Notes: generated by a model not told the origin, from the letters alone. A DNA stretch of 37,997 bases from Ichthyophonus hoferi (GCA_002751075.1 NAOQ01000285.1:1336-39332); one strand, 5' to 3'; shown: positions 19,770-32,278, numbered from the stretch's first letter. Program-made: numbers and translations.

Positions 19770-20455
19770 ATTCCCAACCGAATCTATACCCTTATTTTGC
19801 ATAGCATTGGTTTGCCACTCAGTGTCATTTTATTTAATGCCTCCTTGTAAATTATCTTAAACGATGAATATATCTTAGTCAATAGGATACCATAGATAAA
19901 GATATTGCCAGTAATTTGTAATTTATTAGCCTTGCCACAGGCTCCCACCCCATTCATACCCATTAAAATATATGTTAGGTATAAACAAACAGTAATGTAT
20001 AATCTTACATTATATAAAAGGGTGACTGCCCTAACTTGACCAACGACATGGCCATATATACAACCAATCACAGACATTATATAATCATGTCAGCTGATTA
20101 TTGGAGGAAAATCACCCACGATGTAATACCGTAGAGGAATATTGGTGACTCATAAACTATTACATTGTGGCTTCTTTTAGCTAATATTAAGCATGGTCGT
20201 CAGTAGGTCTATGTCCACCCTTCATTCAGGTTCTACTGAAACAAATCTACTAGTATACATTAGCCAAAAGAGCAGATGACTTCATAAAGGTTGGTGGCCA
20301 TAACATTAAGGGGAAAAGGAACTGATGAAGTAAATGTAGTATCAATCAATGTATTAGAGTAGTAAGATATATATATATACTAAGGGTTGTATGCCCAACA
20401 ATAAAACTTCTATAAGTAGTCTAACTAAATTCATTTATAGGTCATGAGGTCATGT
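19770..20455. other. Intergenic downstream of ILKAP, nothing recognised
   Basis: Presumably holds the ILKAP 3' UTR (minus strand) at its right end. I see no gene on either strand. Confidence 0.45.
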
Positions 20456-22482
20456 CTAGGCTATAGCCAGTACTAAGGCTGATACATTGTCAGTGCTTCC
20501 TCGTCTAACCGCTTCATTTACCAAGGCTTTTACAGCACTCTGCACCAACATCTTTCTCCCTTGCATCTCACGCTGAGGTCTACGCTCAATTAACTGTTGA
20601 TCAGTCAGATTAAGGCGAAGTGTCTGGTGTAGGGGCAGGTATGGGCAGGTTATAGGTTATAGTGGGTACACTGAGATGGTGGAAGGTTACAGGGCCTACA
20701 TGTAGCCTATGACAAGCAAGCACTACATGAAGAGACTCTTAATAAAAACACATTTATCTAGAAAAGCTAAATCAAAAGTTAAGTGGCTGTGCTGGCCAGT
20801 GTATCTACAGGCGTCCAACGTATATAGATGAACAATTGACTAACACTGGGATGAGATGGTATTATAATGAGGCAATAGTGTTAACAATATAGTAAAAGAA
20901 AAGGAATAGCATAAGGCATAGGATGATAGAGAGAGTATCAACTGAATAGTGGGTTACAGGCATAACAATAATCACATGGTGAGAGATATACCTGCTGATC
21001 TAGTAAATTTTCTACTGAGGTTTTGGCTACCTGGCTATTCATATATTCAGCTGTGAGAACACATAAGATCAAATTAATTAGCAATAGGAAATAGAAGTCA
21101 TAAAGAAACGTTTTTTAAACGCAAAGGCTATTAGATAGGAAATATGTTACTTGGTAAATAATACTTGACAGCGAGCTATAATATCATATACGAATATACC
21201 AACTACATAGACATCCACGCACATACACCATTTGGTACGATATATTAATATAAAGGCATTTATTATTCACGCTAACTAAATATACATAACTATTTCTATT
21301 ACTCTCCTATTACTCTACACATTCTAAAAAAGTACATACACCAATAAGGGCTCATTATATATATATATATAACTAACTCACCGACAAATGCAATGGCGTC
21401 ATTTCTTGCCACAGTAGCCCAGAGCCCATCACAACCAAGGACCACAAACCTCTCCTGTCCACTATATCCCCATAATCATAAGCTAATCACGTACATTACA
21501 CTGTCTGAACGGCTTTATGATTCGTTCCTGAGCTCATTTACTATAATTATAAATACATTTTACTAGTAGCCTACCACACTCTCAATACTAATAGATAATA
21601 TACGGTATACCTATCACACTAACTGTAAAACGCAACATAAATTACTACAAATAACGTTTCCCACTATTCAGTCCCCATCAACAAAACAGATATTTATTAT
21701 ATTAAATATAGACCATTTCTATAACATACAATCATACATAAATGGTATATAGTCTATAGAATCTAGTATAAAGGATATAGGATATATTAGATATAAGCAA
21801 ATACATACAATAATTTAAATGCATAATTTCATAGTGTCAAGTAAGAGGTTATATTACATTAATGAACGGTGATCATATATATATTATCAACAAACAAATG
21901 CACAAGGAAAAAAATATTATTATTAATAATAAACTAATATTCATAAATAAGATGGCAATTTTTTTTTTTCTTTTAAAAAAAAAAATCAATAGATAGATAC
22001 TTACGTGAGTTTAAAACTGATTATGGATGGAACACAGACAACTCCACGGCTCTTAAACTGGCCGTCACCCTAAGATAATAATACAACTAAATAGGTTAGA
22101 ATACAGTGTATAATGTAAAATACGTTTTATTACACAAAGATTTCCATGCAACTTTTCAAAGTATTATGCGAGGGACATATATATCTGAATCAATCCATTT
22201 GTGTGTAGATTGTAATTAACCTCCAACTGCCCAATACATCTCTACCTTACATATATCTGATATACGGCGTGTACATTGTTTTCATCGTGTGTTTATACGT
22301 ACATACTTATCGGTATGTGGAGAGAATTATGCAATATAATCATATAGTATGTCATTGATAAGCGTAGCAGTGTGTGTGTAAGAAAGAGAAGAGGCAGTGT
22401 ATAATGTTTCTATTTATCACACACTATATTCTAGGACTATATACCTACATAACCTTACATCTATTTCTATCTAATGCCTTTC

Positions 22483-22513
<31 letters not shown>

Positions 22514-25500
22514 CCATGAACACTATTATTTTTATTTTCCTGATTCCAATTGTAATTTACTTATCACTCACTGCATACCAAACAAACCACTCACCACTGC
22601 GCAGTCATTTCATACAACATATTCAATCAACTTAACAATAATAAAAAATACTAAGATAAATATAAAACAATGTAGGTGGGACAACAGGAAAAGGAACAGA
22701 AAAATATATTATATAGTAGATGAATATACAAGAGAATAATAAACAAGAAATGGTAGAAGATATAAACTTACAAAAGATCGGGACACCTCCAGTACACCCA
22801 TCACTCTACCATCCTTGACTGTCCCTCCTGCCTTTTGTATACGTACTCTCTCTTCATACACACTTGGATTATGTGACTTAGTCAAATTTACTGGCTGGAA
22901 GTGAATGTAGGTATTGGGTAATAAATATGTATGTATGTATGTTGTATGTATGTATGTATGTACGTATAATAGCATGTTAATAAGATAGATGGGTTTGAGG
23001 CTTATAAGGAGAGACAGAAAGGGAAAAAACATAATAGGTTTGTCAATGTGATATTAGAAATATATGTGTATTTGTGTTGTTACGTCATATATAGCACAAA
23101 GTATTACATAATATGAATACTGTCATACAATAGCACCAAAAGGCCTCATTGGCTACTACATACCTTGAAATCAATTGGATCATCTACATTTTGGGAAGCT
23201 GCTAGACCAATAGATGGTGTTATGTAAATATATAGATCAATAACCAATAAACGAAATTAGATCAAGCCCTCTCCTATTGGACGCAGGTATATCCGCCAAT
23301 CTCTTTCTAATTTATTTATACGCAAATATCACATTTCCACCATGCTACGCAATGAATATGCTTCACTCTTAAACAGACAATCTCTTCGTTGTAAGGTTAA
23401 TCTATTAATCTATAGTATAATGGCAATCCCCTTCATCTCACCAGGCCTAACCCTCCCACCCTCCCCCTTGTTGCACACCTCTTAATGCTAACTAAAACCA
23501 ATACACACCTTGACATCTAGCCAGTACGGCACCGCTGTCTCCTAGGTTAGCTACATAGACATCATCGGCTACTNNNNNNNNNNNNNNNNNNNNNNNNNNN
23601 NNNNNNNNNNNNNNNNNNNNNNNNNNNNNNNNNNNNNNNNNNNNNNNNNNNNNNNNNNNNNNNNNNNNNNNNNNNNNNNNNNNNNNNNNNNNNNNNNNNN
23701 NNNNNNNNNNNNNNNNNNNNNNNNNNNNNNNNNNNNNNNNNNNNNNNNNNNNNNNNNNNNNNNNNNNNNNNNNNNNNNNNNNNNNNNNNNNNNNNNNNNN
23801 NNNNNNNNNNNNNNNNNNNNNNNNNNNNNNNNNNNNNNNNNNNNNNNNNNNNNNNNNNNNNNNNNNNNNNNNNNNNNNNNNNNNNNNNNNNNNNNNNNNN
23901 NNNNNNNNNNNNNNNNNNNNNNNNNNNNNNNNNNNNNNNNNNNNNNNNNNNNNNNNNNNNNNNNNNNNNNNNNNNNNNNNNNNNNNNNNNNNNNNNNNNN
24001 NNNNNNNNNNNNNNNNNNNNNNNNNNNNNNNNNNNNNNNNNNNNNNNNNNNACCAATACACACCTTGACATCTAGCCAGTACGGCACCGCTGTCTCCTAG
24101 GTTAGCTACATAGACATCATCGGCTACTATCAACATAGTCACAGCTGTACATCCATCTTTCCACTTCTCCTTGCGTGCCTGTCTAAACGTAAAACGTACC
24201 ACAATGGTGTTCATAATAAGTACACAATAGTCGATACTTCCTATTAGGAAACAATACAATATAATACCCAATACCCTAGGGGGCACCTTCCTTGCTATGC
24301 TACTGATTGACCAGCTTAATGTTTTGCTATTGTACAAGTTTCTCACATCCTATAGGTACAATACAGACTCCTGAACAATAACTTATTTAATAAGCTTATG
24401 GGTTCATGCATGCTCGTTCATACAAGAACGAGTTTTAAATATACAAAGACTTCCCCTATACCCTATACATCTCACCCTTATGGCCAACTTGCAACATAAT
24501 AGATTGACACAATAGATACCTGCATTGTGTCTATAAATAATACACCCTTGACAACAAAGAAACAGAATACCTTCAAAGAATAAATATAACTTAAATATGT
24601 TTAGCTATGTGTAATCTAGGTTTGCATTGGTATAACAGAAATCAATATATAATACCGGCAGAGAGGAGAGGAGGATAAAAGTAATGGAGCTAATAGAGTG
24701 ATATGATAGGTAGAACACAAACTAGAGTGATATGATAGGATAGAATATAAACTAGACAGATATGATAGGTAGAACATAAACTAGAGTGATATTATAGGGT
24801 AGAATATAAACTAGAATGATATGATTGGTAGAATATAAACTAGGGTGATATGATAGGGTAGGACCTACAGGAGAAAGTCAGAATCCAGCTGCTTGTATGT
24901 GTCTACAATACATTTCTTAATAACCTTGGGAGATAATCCTATAGTATAAGATTGGTCCAGGTATTAATAATAGCCTCTCTTGCCTACCTTCTACGAGTAA
25001 GTGATATGGTTCTAGTAATAGTTGATTGCTGTGGCCACATAGAATCATGATAACAGGTTGATAAAAATAGCACATCATAGAATAACACAAGTAAATAACC
25101 AATAAAGTCCGAGATTATATGACGGCCAAACAATTATAGCCAAAGAGATGGTTATTAAATAATGACATAATGGCAAATATACTTAAACTCTGTGGTAGTG
25201 TCATCTGAAAGTGGTGTGGTTAGGTATTATTACTCTCTTCCATCCTGTTAACCGCATCATCTATAGCATCAGCGGTTGGTAACGATGCACTTACACTATC
25301 AATAAAAGTAAACCACTCAGAAGGAGGGCTATATAAAGACAGAGATTGGTGATTGGGTAGGCACAATACACTGTACAGTGTATATAGTATATAGTGTAAT
25401 GTAGTGTAGGTGAAGCATGCGTTATCTCAGGGGTCAGGGCTTAATAAGGGGCGGCAACTAAAGCCCAATTTCCATGTGTTTAAAAATAGACGACTGACCT

Positions 25501-28500
25501 TCATCCAATCCGCCTGCACTAGTGTCCATCCAGGCGCACAGATTCGTTAATAATAATGCTGGAAGATTATTAGCTACAAACTCTGCCGCATTTACACCAG
25601 CATGTCCATCAAATACACCAACCAATGAGAGACGTGGCCTATTGTTGCAGCTGATATGATAGGGGAAGAGAAGGATATAGTTAAATGATTGGTTCCCCTG
25701 CCATCTCCTTGGCTCTCTGAGTAGCCAAAGTATCCAATAAAAAGACATGTATTATTGTAACAAAGCACTTTATACCATATTATATATTATATAGTCTGCT
25801 GTCGCATTAATCATCAGTCTACTAATCTTAGCAAGTACAGAGACAGAAAACGTGGACACCTAGATCGAGTGGGTAGAAAGAATATAGAGTATGTTTAAAG
25901 AGGTTTAAATAAGTCATATGATTGGAGTATGGAAGGGGTGTTTTGTGTAATACTTGAGTATGTATATATGTAGATTGTATGTATGTATGTCTGTATGTAT
26001 TAGATAGCCCTTTGATGTGGGTTTAACAAGCAAGAAGTGAGAACGGGCAGCATGGAAGGGGTGGAGGTAGAACAAACACATAGTATGATATAATCCGTTT
26101 TAGAGTCATCTGAGGTCTTATAGTTATGTTTACACAGTTTAACCTCACATAACATAACAGAAAGCCTCTCCAACCATAAGAGCATTAGCCAATGACATTA
26201 GTCCCTATTGCTAATCAAACTTATCTCTGGCGATCATCGCGACTTTCTATAGTATATTCTATAATCTATATATAGTATACCCTATATCCTTTCCTCCTAC
26301 CGCCATATGATTGGCACCTAGTAGGACATGGCAATGACTGTCACTCTATGAAGCCAACCTCTCAACATATATAAAACATGCAATAGCCAGACATCTACCT
26401 ACCTAGGGGCTTTAAGGGCTGTAGAAGGTAATACAGTCCACAGGTCGTGTATTATAATGTGGGTATCTTGCATACAATCCCTCTCTCCCCTCCGCTCTGC
26501 AGCAGCACAATATATCTCATGTTTGGCCCCGGATAAAGCTTCTGTCCAGTACACTCTGCCTTCAATACATGGCTTTGACTGGACAGAATCCTGGTCTACT
26601 GGCACTTCCATAGCAACTCGCTTGACAGGTGGTTCCTTAAAAGACTTTAATTTGCTCCTGGTTAGATAACCTTTATGAAAAATAGCCAATAATCTTAGCT
26701 TGTACATAGTGGCTGCATTGCTAATACTAAGGGCAAAGAAGTCATAAAACCTCGCCTTTTCTAATTACAGTGTAGTATACAGGTATATAGTGTAGTGTAC
26801 TATAGAGTGTAGCATAGAGTGTAGTATATAGTGTAGTATAGAGTGTAGTAGAGTGTAGTATATAGGTATATACTCATACAAGCTGTACTTTATATTTTTT
26901 CATTGAATGCAATATTAGTCACTAGAATTCAGATTTAGAGCTTGTAAATAATTGTACTTAACGAGACTAAATATATACACATAGTTACCGGTATTCTAGT
27001 CTGATGCATTTTGTTTTTTACGTTTACTTATCATTCCTTACATGATAACAACATACTTCCTTATATAGTTATATTGCTTTTCCTTATATAGCAACATAAT
27101 CATTCCTCATATATGCAATAAACCCATGGATTTCCTAGGAAGATGTTAGTATTCATATAAAACACAAGGGGAAGGGGTGGATATGAAAGATTTAGAGGTG
27201 TGTGACTAGGTAGTAGCTATGGGTTAGGATGGGGGCCATACCTATACCAATAAAGGTGCATACCTAGAAATGAATAATATGCACAGGGTCAAATTCTTAT
27301 ACACACTAAAAAGCATATATGCATACAATCATACTATCATACATACTAACATACAGCTAACTTCCTATCTATATCGCATATATATTAATAAATAAAGCAT
27401 TAAAATTTAAATATAAACAGCTATTGGTAAATCATGCAATCACAAACCTCATCATTGGCCTGTCTCTTTTTATTTTCACCATCACAATCTAATTCTTTAT
27501 TAGCAGGTTTGGCTACCAATGATTGTTTGGCCTCGGGTAGATCTTCAAATATATTGGCTAATCCCTCAGATGCACCCAGATCTGCATCCGGAACAGTCTC
27601 CCTGTGGGATCATTGGTTAGTTCCTTAGTAACCAATGAAACAACTTTCCATCTCAATAGCTTTACTTTATTATAGTCTCCATGTCGGTGACTAACCTATA
27701 ACGACCACACGGTTGCCAAGAAACCACTTCCATATATGTACATAAAGCCCTAGGCATACCCAAACACATCTACACATCAACACACATATATAGCTTATAC
27801 CCAACAAGTCACTATGAAGTATCATACAAAATTTCCATTCACATAGAGGCACTAACATAGCCTCCTCTAGAAGCTTAAACCAATAAGTATTCAGTCCTAT
27901 GCACTTCCTTTCTCGCCCTCTCTTTACCCTCCTTTACCCTCCTCTAGTTATGCTTAGTAACAAAGTAGTGTTCAATTGAATGAAATAACTAGATAATATT
28001 ACTTTCCATGGCTCTTGCACGTGCTCATACACATACACAGTAAACCAGAAATAAGTACCATAAAGACACCCAATATTTGAGGGTTCACTAAAGTTGGTTG
28101 CGGGAATGAGAGCAAAGACAGATTTAGGCGTAGGAGGGAAAGTAAGAAAGAGAGAAAGGTGAAGAGTAATGGTAAAAATACTAACAAAGATATATGAAAC
28201 TTAGTAGGTTTGAAATGTATAAAAAACAATCATACTCTTGTGGCTTGTAAATAAACATTATCACAGCCTTAATAGATGAAGGAGCTAGAGTAAGAGGAGA
28301 GAGCATTATGACGATAGAATTGTAAGATTTTAAAACTGTAACAGACACACAATGGTTACAACAGAGAAAATAAAAATCACCTTGAAGCTGACCTAGATGA
28401 TGAGTTAGACTCAACACTGGAGGAAGGGAGGTCATCGAATAGACTGTACGGTAATAGATATAATAAGTATATTAAAATATATTGTAAAATAATAAAGAGT

Positions 28501-28891
28501 ATGTACTTAAATAAATTCAATGGCTTGTACTGGTGGTCTATGGGGATGTTAATTATAATAATAGTATATATATATGTGTTTGTGTTTGTGTGAAAACAAG
28601 TAAAAGAAATATGGTTATACTAGAACGCCCACCACTATAAACAAGTAGATAACTTAACTACAAGTTGTAGATCCTTAACAGGCAGACTCAATAAATATAA
28701 TTATCTATGAACATCAATCTATTTTGGTGCTCATACCCTCCTATATCTCAAAGATGAATCTGTTTTCTTCCCAACCATCCTCTCATACTTATTTCTAACA
28801 CTATTTCATAACAAAAAACCTAGATCAATAACTCCAACTTTCTAAAATACAGTTACAGAAGGTCGTCTATATCCTACCTGGACCCATTCAT
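20456..28891 (-). CDS. ILKAP: ILKAP-type PP2C Ser/Thr phosphatase, 13 exons
   Basis: Minus-strand exons in order: 28878-28891, 28381-28443, 27448-27601, 26403-26635, 25499-25650, 24869-24938, 24064-24182, 23164-23201, 22772-22894, 22005-22069, 21382-21461, 20992-21050, 20456-20623. All splice sites are GT-AG and phases sum to 445 aa (human 392). The N-terminus carries two acidic FDDLP/FEDLP motifs, as in ILKAP. PP2C motifs: RRGERDCMQD (D134), FDGHAG (168-173), KDGCTA (D238), LGDSGAV (257-263), YEERVRIQKAGGTVKDGRVMGVLEVSRS, CDGLW (D355), RGSTDN (D435). The metal-binding aspartates are present, so it should be a working Mg/Mn-dependent phosphatase. In mammals ILKAP restrains integrin-linked kinase signalling. 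Odd points: GDSRA reads GDSGA, and exon 8 has a NAGNAG acceptor (23201 or 23198). Confidence 0.96.
22923..22966. repeat. (TATG)n microsatellite in ILKAP intron 9
   Basis: TATG tetranucleotides broken once by 'ttg'. They lie about 30 bp upstream of the exon 9 acceptor in transcript direction, which starts at 22894. Confidence 0.9.
23497..23573. repeat. Left copy of 77-bp perfect duplication abutting a gap
   Basis: Identical base for base to 24052-24128, and both copies touch the N run. It repeats the 3' end of ILKAP exon 7 and its donor. It is best explained as an unmerged overlap of two contig ends. The exon-like sequence here should not be counted as a second exon. Confidence 0.95.
23574..24051. 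other. Assembly gap (478 N), probably spurious
   Basis: A run of N between the two identical 77-bp ends. If the ends are one sequence, the true gap is negative in size and nothing is missing. Confidence 0.97.
24695..24862. repeat. 29-30 bp minisatellite in ILKAP intron 6
   Basis: Five full units and one partial unit of 'agagtgatatgataggtaga' plus 'acataaact', alternating between 29 and 30 bp. It ends 7 bp from the exon 6 donor (GT at 24868-24867), so the splice site borders the repeat. Units vary at several positions, so the array is not recent. Confidence 0.92.
25220..25330 (-). other. Codon-like open stretch in ILKAP intron 5, unexplained
   Basis: On the minus strand about 32 codons read EWFTFIDSV, then LPTADAIDDAVNRMEESNN, then a stop. 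The composition looks coding, but it is not needed to complete ILKAP, and no pair of splice sites includes all of it in frame. A 27-bp piece (with AG before ATGATGCGG and a weak GTAATA donor) would fit phase 1 at both ends. It may be a rare cassette exon or chance. Confidence 0.25.
26769..26876. repeat. AGTGTAGTATAG-type tandem repeat in ILKAP intron 3
   Basis: Irregular 'gtgtagtata(g/t)a' units over about 100 bp, close in motif to 6703-6806 and 25370-25410. It lies about 0.13 kb upstream of exon 4 in transcript direction. Confidence 0.85.
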
Positions 28892-30907
28892 GGCAATGGC
28901 GTTATTATCCTGTGATTATGTCTATATCTATATATGTACCTAACCCTTCCAGTGTCGGGTATACAGCTGTTTATTAACAATACACGATGATGCGGCTATT
29001 AGCACTTTCTCTTAATTGGTGTGACATCATGCCTTATTTGGAAATCATTTTCTGTCCCGCACATATTGATTCTTGTCCCTCATTTAAAACTTTTGAAACT
29101 AAAAGAGCAAACTAAATGTTATAGTGTAATATTTATGTATTTTCGTCAATTCTCTCCTTTGCCGTCTCTTTAAAGAAAGACAACCTTAGAATATGTGTTA
29201 ATAAAAATAGGTAAAAATAGGTAAGAGAGTTATGATTTATAAAATAATTATAAACTAATATATATGTACGACTATATAAAAATATTATTGGCTATAAACC
29301 TATAAACATCACGTCATAGTTGTTATTCCACTGGCTCTTTTTGAGAGGAAGTCGTACTTACTCTTTTCGAGAAACCACAAGGATTACGCCTGTATGGGAC
29401 GTCCAAAATCGGTCAACCCTATGAGAGAACCTCTCTATTTTTAGTAATTATGTAATCAAATAACAAACTGTGTAGGCGGGTGATACGTATATTATAAAAT
29501 ATCTTAGATTGTCAAAATAGTTAATATCAAAGGAAATGTTTTTATTTGTATGGATGACCAGTTTAATAGTTGCAAGAGGAAGCTGGTTTAATAGGATAAT
29601 ATTAATTCAATTAATGGTTTAGAAATATACCTACTGTCAATAATATAGTGGTTGTGCAACCTTGCAGAATCTTGATGTTAATCAAGGTTGTAGGTATCAT
29701 GACTAGGATAATATTTTACTACCAAACCCAATAGCTGCCATACCACACAGTTGTTTGTGAAATATTATATAGTCCATTTAATCAAACAATCAGAACAAGG
29801 TCGTCCTGGCTTCCTAAATGTCTAGCTGTCTATTATGAATTACCATAGCAATCTCATGTAGCCGTTTACCTTCAATTGCTTTGATACCTTTGAACTATCT
29901 ACTTCAAAACAGAATAAATTTCATGCAAAATTTTAAAATTAACTTAAAGTTGCGTAACTAATTGCATTACTATTCATTTAACTATCACTTTTGGTTTAAG
30001 ACTGTTTGGTAGGTTTCTCAATATTCCCTGGAAAATTGCCGTAGAACAGATCAAAAAAATTATCTGAAAGCATTTTTGGGAAGCATTTCTATTTATTACA
30101 CCTACACATTAGGAAATTAAAAAACACCTAGTTAGGAATACATCAAAATTGCATGAATCTGTTAATTTATAAATCTTTATTTAAATAGTTAAATTACATC
30201 ATTATTTAGAGTGCACCCCTTTTATTTTTTTTATTGTACACTCTATCCTATTGGATTCTCTAGTTTAGAAGATTATATTTTAAAAAAGAAACTGCTGCAT
30301 ACAATTGATATGAAACTTTATCACATATAAAAATATATAATCAGACTTTGAGTACGTAAATACGTTTATTATAGGGTAAATAGACTAACTCGAGTACAGA
30401 ATATGGAGATAATTGACTTTGCTTGTAAATTGCATTATGAGTTTACTATTGTACCCTAGAAAACTCAATCAAGATATTAGTATATTTTTACATCCTAAGT
30501 AATAAGTCTAGGATGAAAATCTCCAAAATAGTTGTTATTATTTTGTAAGAATATTTAATTTAAAATTTAATATTATTGAAGACAATCATAATATCAAATA
30601 TCTATTGATTCTGAATTATGTAGACCGGCAGTTTATTGTTAGGTAGTTTGGCTATTGTAATGCTAATTGTTAAACATAAACTTTTTTTTTATGGTATTTC
30701 GGGGTCACTGTATAATTAAGATTTTAAGATGTTTTTCTTGCAATAACCATAATGATTCAATATCAATAAGTCAATAGTCATCAATGTTAAGAAATTTTAA
30801 AAAAATAGAGCTTAACATGAGTATAATATTGGAATAATACTAATAGATGCTACGTAGACTGTCATCTTATAGGTATATTACCAGTGGGCTTAAAATAACA
30901 TAAGTTG
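28892..30907. other. Intergenic upstream of ILKAP
   Basis: AT-rich. The first few hundred bases should hold the ILKAP promoter and leader. A stretch of higher GC at about 29335-29425 reads on the minus strand as a possible leader exon ending CGAAAAGA before GTAAGTACG. Otherwise nothing is recognised. Confidence 0.45.
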
Positions 30908-32278
30908 AGATTTGAACGTATTACGACCTGAATTTTCGATTGAAAATCGCTATCACAAGCGATCCAAAAATCTACTACAATTTCAAAGTGCCAAGAGCAA
31001 TTAAAATAATAGCATATTCAGTAATATTACTGCAACTATTATTATTATTGTTATAGTATACACCTTTCCACATCTGGAAAAGTTGACAGGTGGGCATATT
31101 ACTTTAATAATTTTAATAATAATATCATGACAATTATCAGTAGTAGTACAATTAGTGAACTATTATATGATAATGGATAAAATCTGACCCAATCGATAAA
31201 GATCATTGCGGAACAGGTAAACTGATTTGCCAATACATAGTAAGCACTTACATTAATGAAATAATTAGCTAGAGAACCATTCAAATGAGTTTACAATTGT
31301 ATTAGCCAATCATAATCTTCACAATTGGTCGCATTTACAAGCATAAAGTACATTCATACGGGGGTTAGGCCATAAGCAAAGTACGGCAAGGATAAAAGGA
31401 GCGGTTCTAGATAGAACTAGAAGAAATGTCAATAAAAAAAATTTATCGGCAGGCACCTGATCAGAGATAAAAAGAGACAATTGACAAGCAAAAAAGAAAA
31501 CCTAAACAAGACATAGATGAACAGAAGACAGCAAAAATAACAGATATTAACATGTCTTCAACCATAGCATGAATATGCACATTTTTACTATCATAGGTAC
31601 CGTAGATACTGGCAAGGCGCCCATCTTCATTGATGCCAACAATTCCATAAGAGCAGATGTTGGTATAAATTTAGTGAAAATACTACGATTGCGTACTCGG
31701 TATGCTGCAATTGTGGTATCTTCTGCTGAATTTATACCAACCCTTACTCTTTTGGAATTGTTGGCGTCAATGAAGATAGGCGCCTTACCAGTATCTAAGG
31801 TTCCTGAGATAGTAGGAATGTGTATATGCTATGAATGAAGATATGCTAATATCTTTTTTTTTCTTGCTCTGTCTTCTGTTCATCTATGTCTTGTTTAGTT
31901 TTTCTTTTTTGCTTGTCAATTGTCTCTTTTTAATGATACTTATTTTTATTTTTATCTCTGATCAGGTGCCTGCCGATAAATTTTGTTTATTGACATTTCT
32001 TCTAGTTCTATCTAGAACCGTTCCTTTTATCCTTGCTGCACTTTGTTTATGGTTGGTATTACTAATAAAGTTATTGAGTTAATATACTTACCTGCTAACT
32101 TGTCCAGATGTAGAAAGGTGTATACTATAACAATAATAATAATAGTTAGAATACTGAATATGCTATTATTCTAATTGCTCTTGACACTTTGAAATTGTAG
32201 CAAATTTTTGAATCGCTTGTGATAACGATTTTTGATCAGAAATTTAGGTGGTAACAAAACGTGATCAAAATTTAAATC
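30908..32278. repeat. Giant palindrome (foldback/MITE-like inverted repeat)
   Basis: The left half reads as the reverse complement of the right half from 30908/32278 inwards to a loop of about 15 nt at 31692-31706. Outer arm landmarks: 'atcgctatcacaagcgatccaaaaatctactacaatttcaaagtg' region (from 30946) against its complement at 32180-32230. Middle: 'aaaaggagcggttctagatag' region (from 31394) against 32005-32035. Inner: 'ggcgcccatcttcattga' (31617) against 31762-31780. Arms are about 0.58 kb and roughly 90% alike. The left arm is about 0.2 kb longer because of extra sequence near 31125-31365. The 89-codon open frame across the centre (31569-31838) is a by-product of the palindrome. I found no transposase and no clear target-site duplication. 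Confidence 0.9.

Noticed and set aside
22709-23032. 107-codon minus-strand frame as one exon
   Set aside because: Only 22772-22894 matches ILKAP, with clean splice sites. The rest is intron and TATG repeat.
23492-24346. Long minus-strand open frame with two identical PP2C pieces
   Set aside because: Artefact of the N run and the 77-bp duplicated contig ends. Only 24064-24182 is a real exon.
24695-24862. CRISPR-like regular repeats
   Set aside because: Direct tandem units without spacers, in an intron of an animal gene.
26457-26669. 70-codon plus-strand frame
   Set aside because: Shadow of ILKAP exon 4 on the other strand.
27434-27628. 64-codon plus-strand frame
   Set aside because: Shadow of ILKAP exon 3 on the other strand.
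31569-31838. 89-codon open frame in the palindrome centre
   Set aside because: Translation of both palindrome arms through the loop; no family match and no start context.
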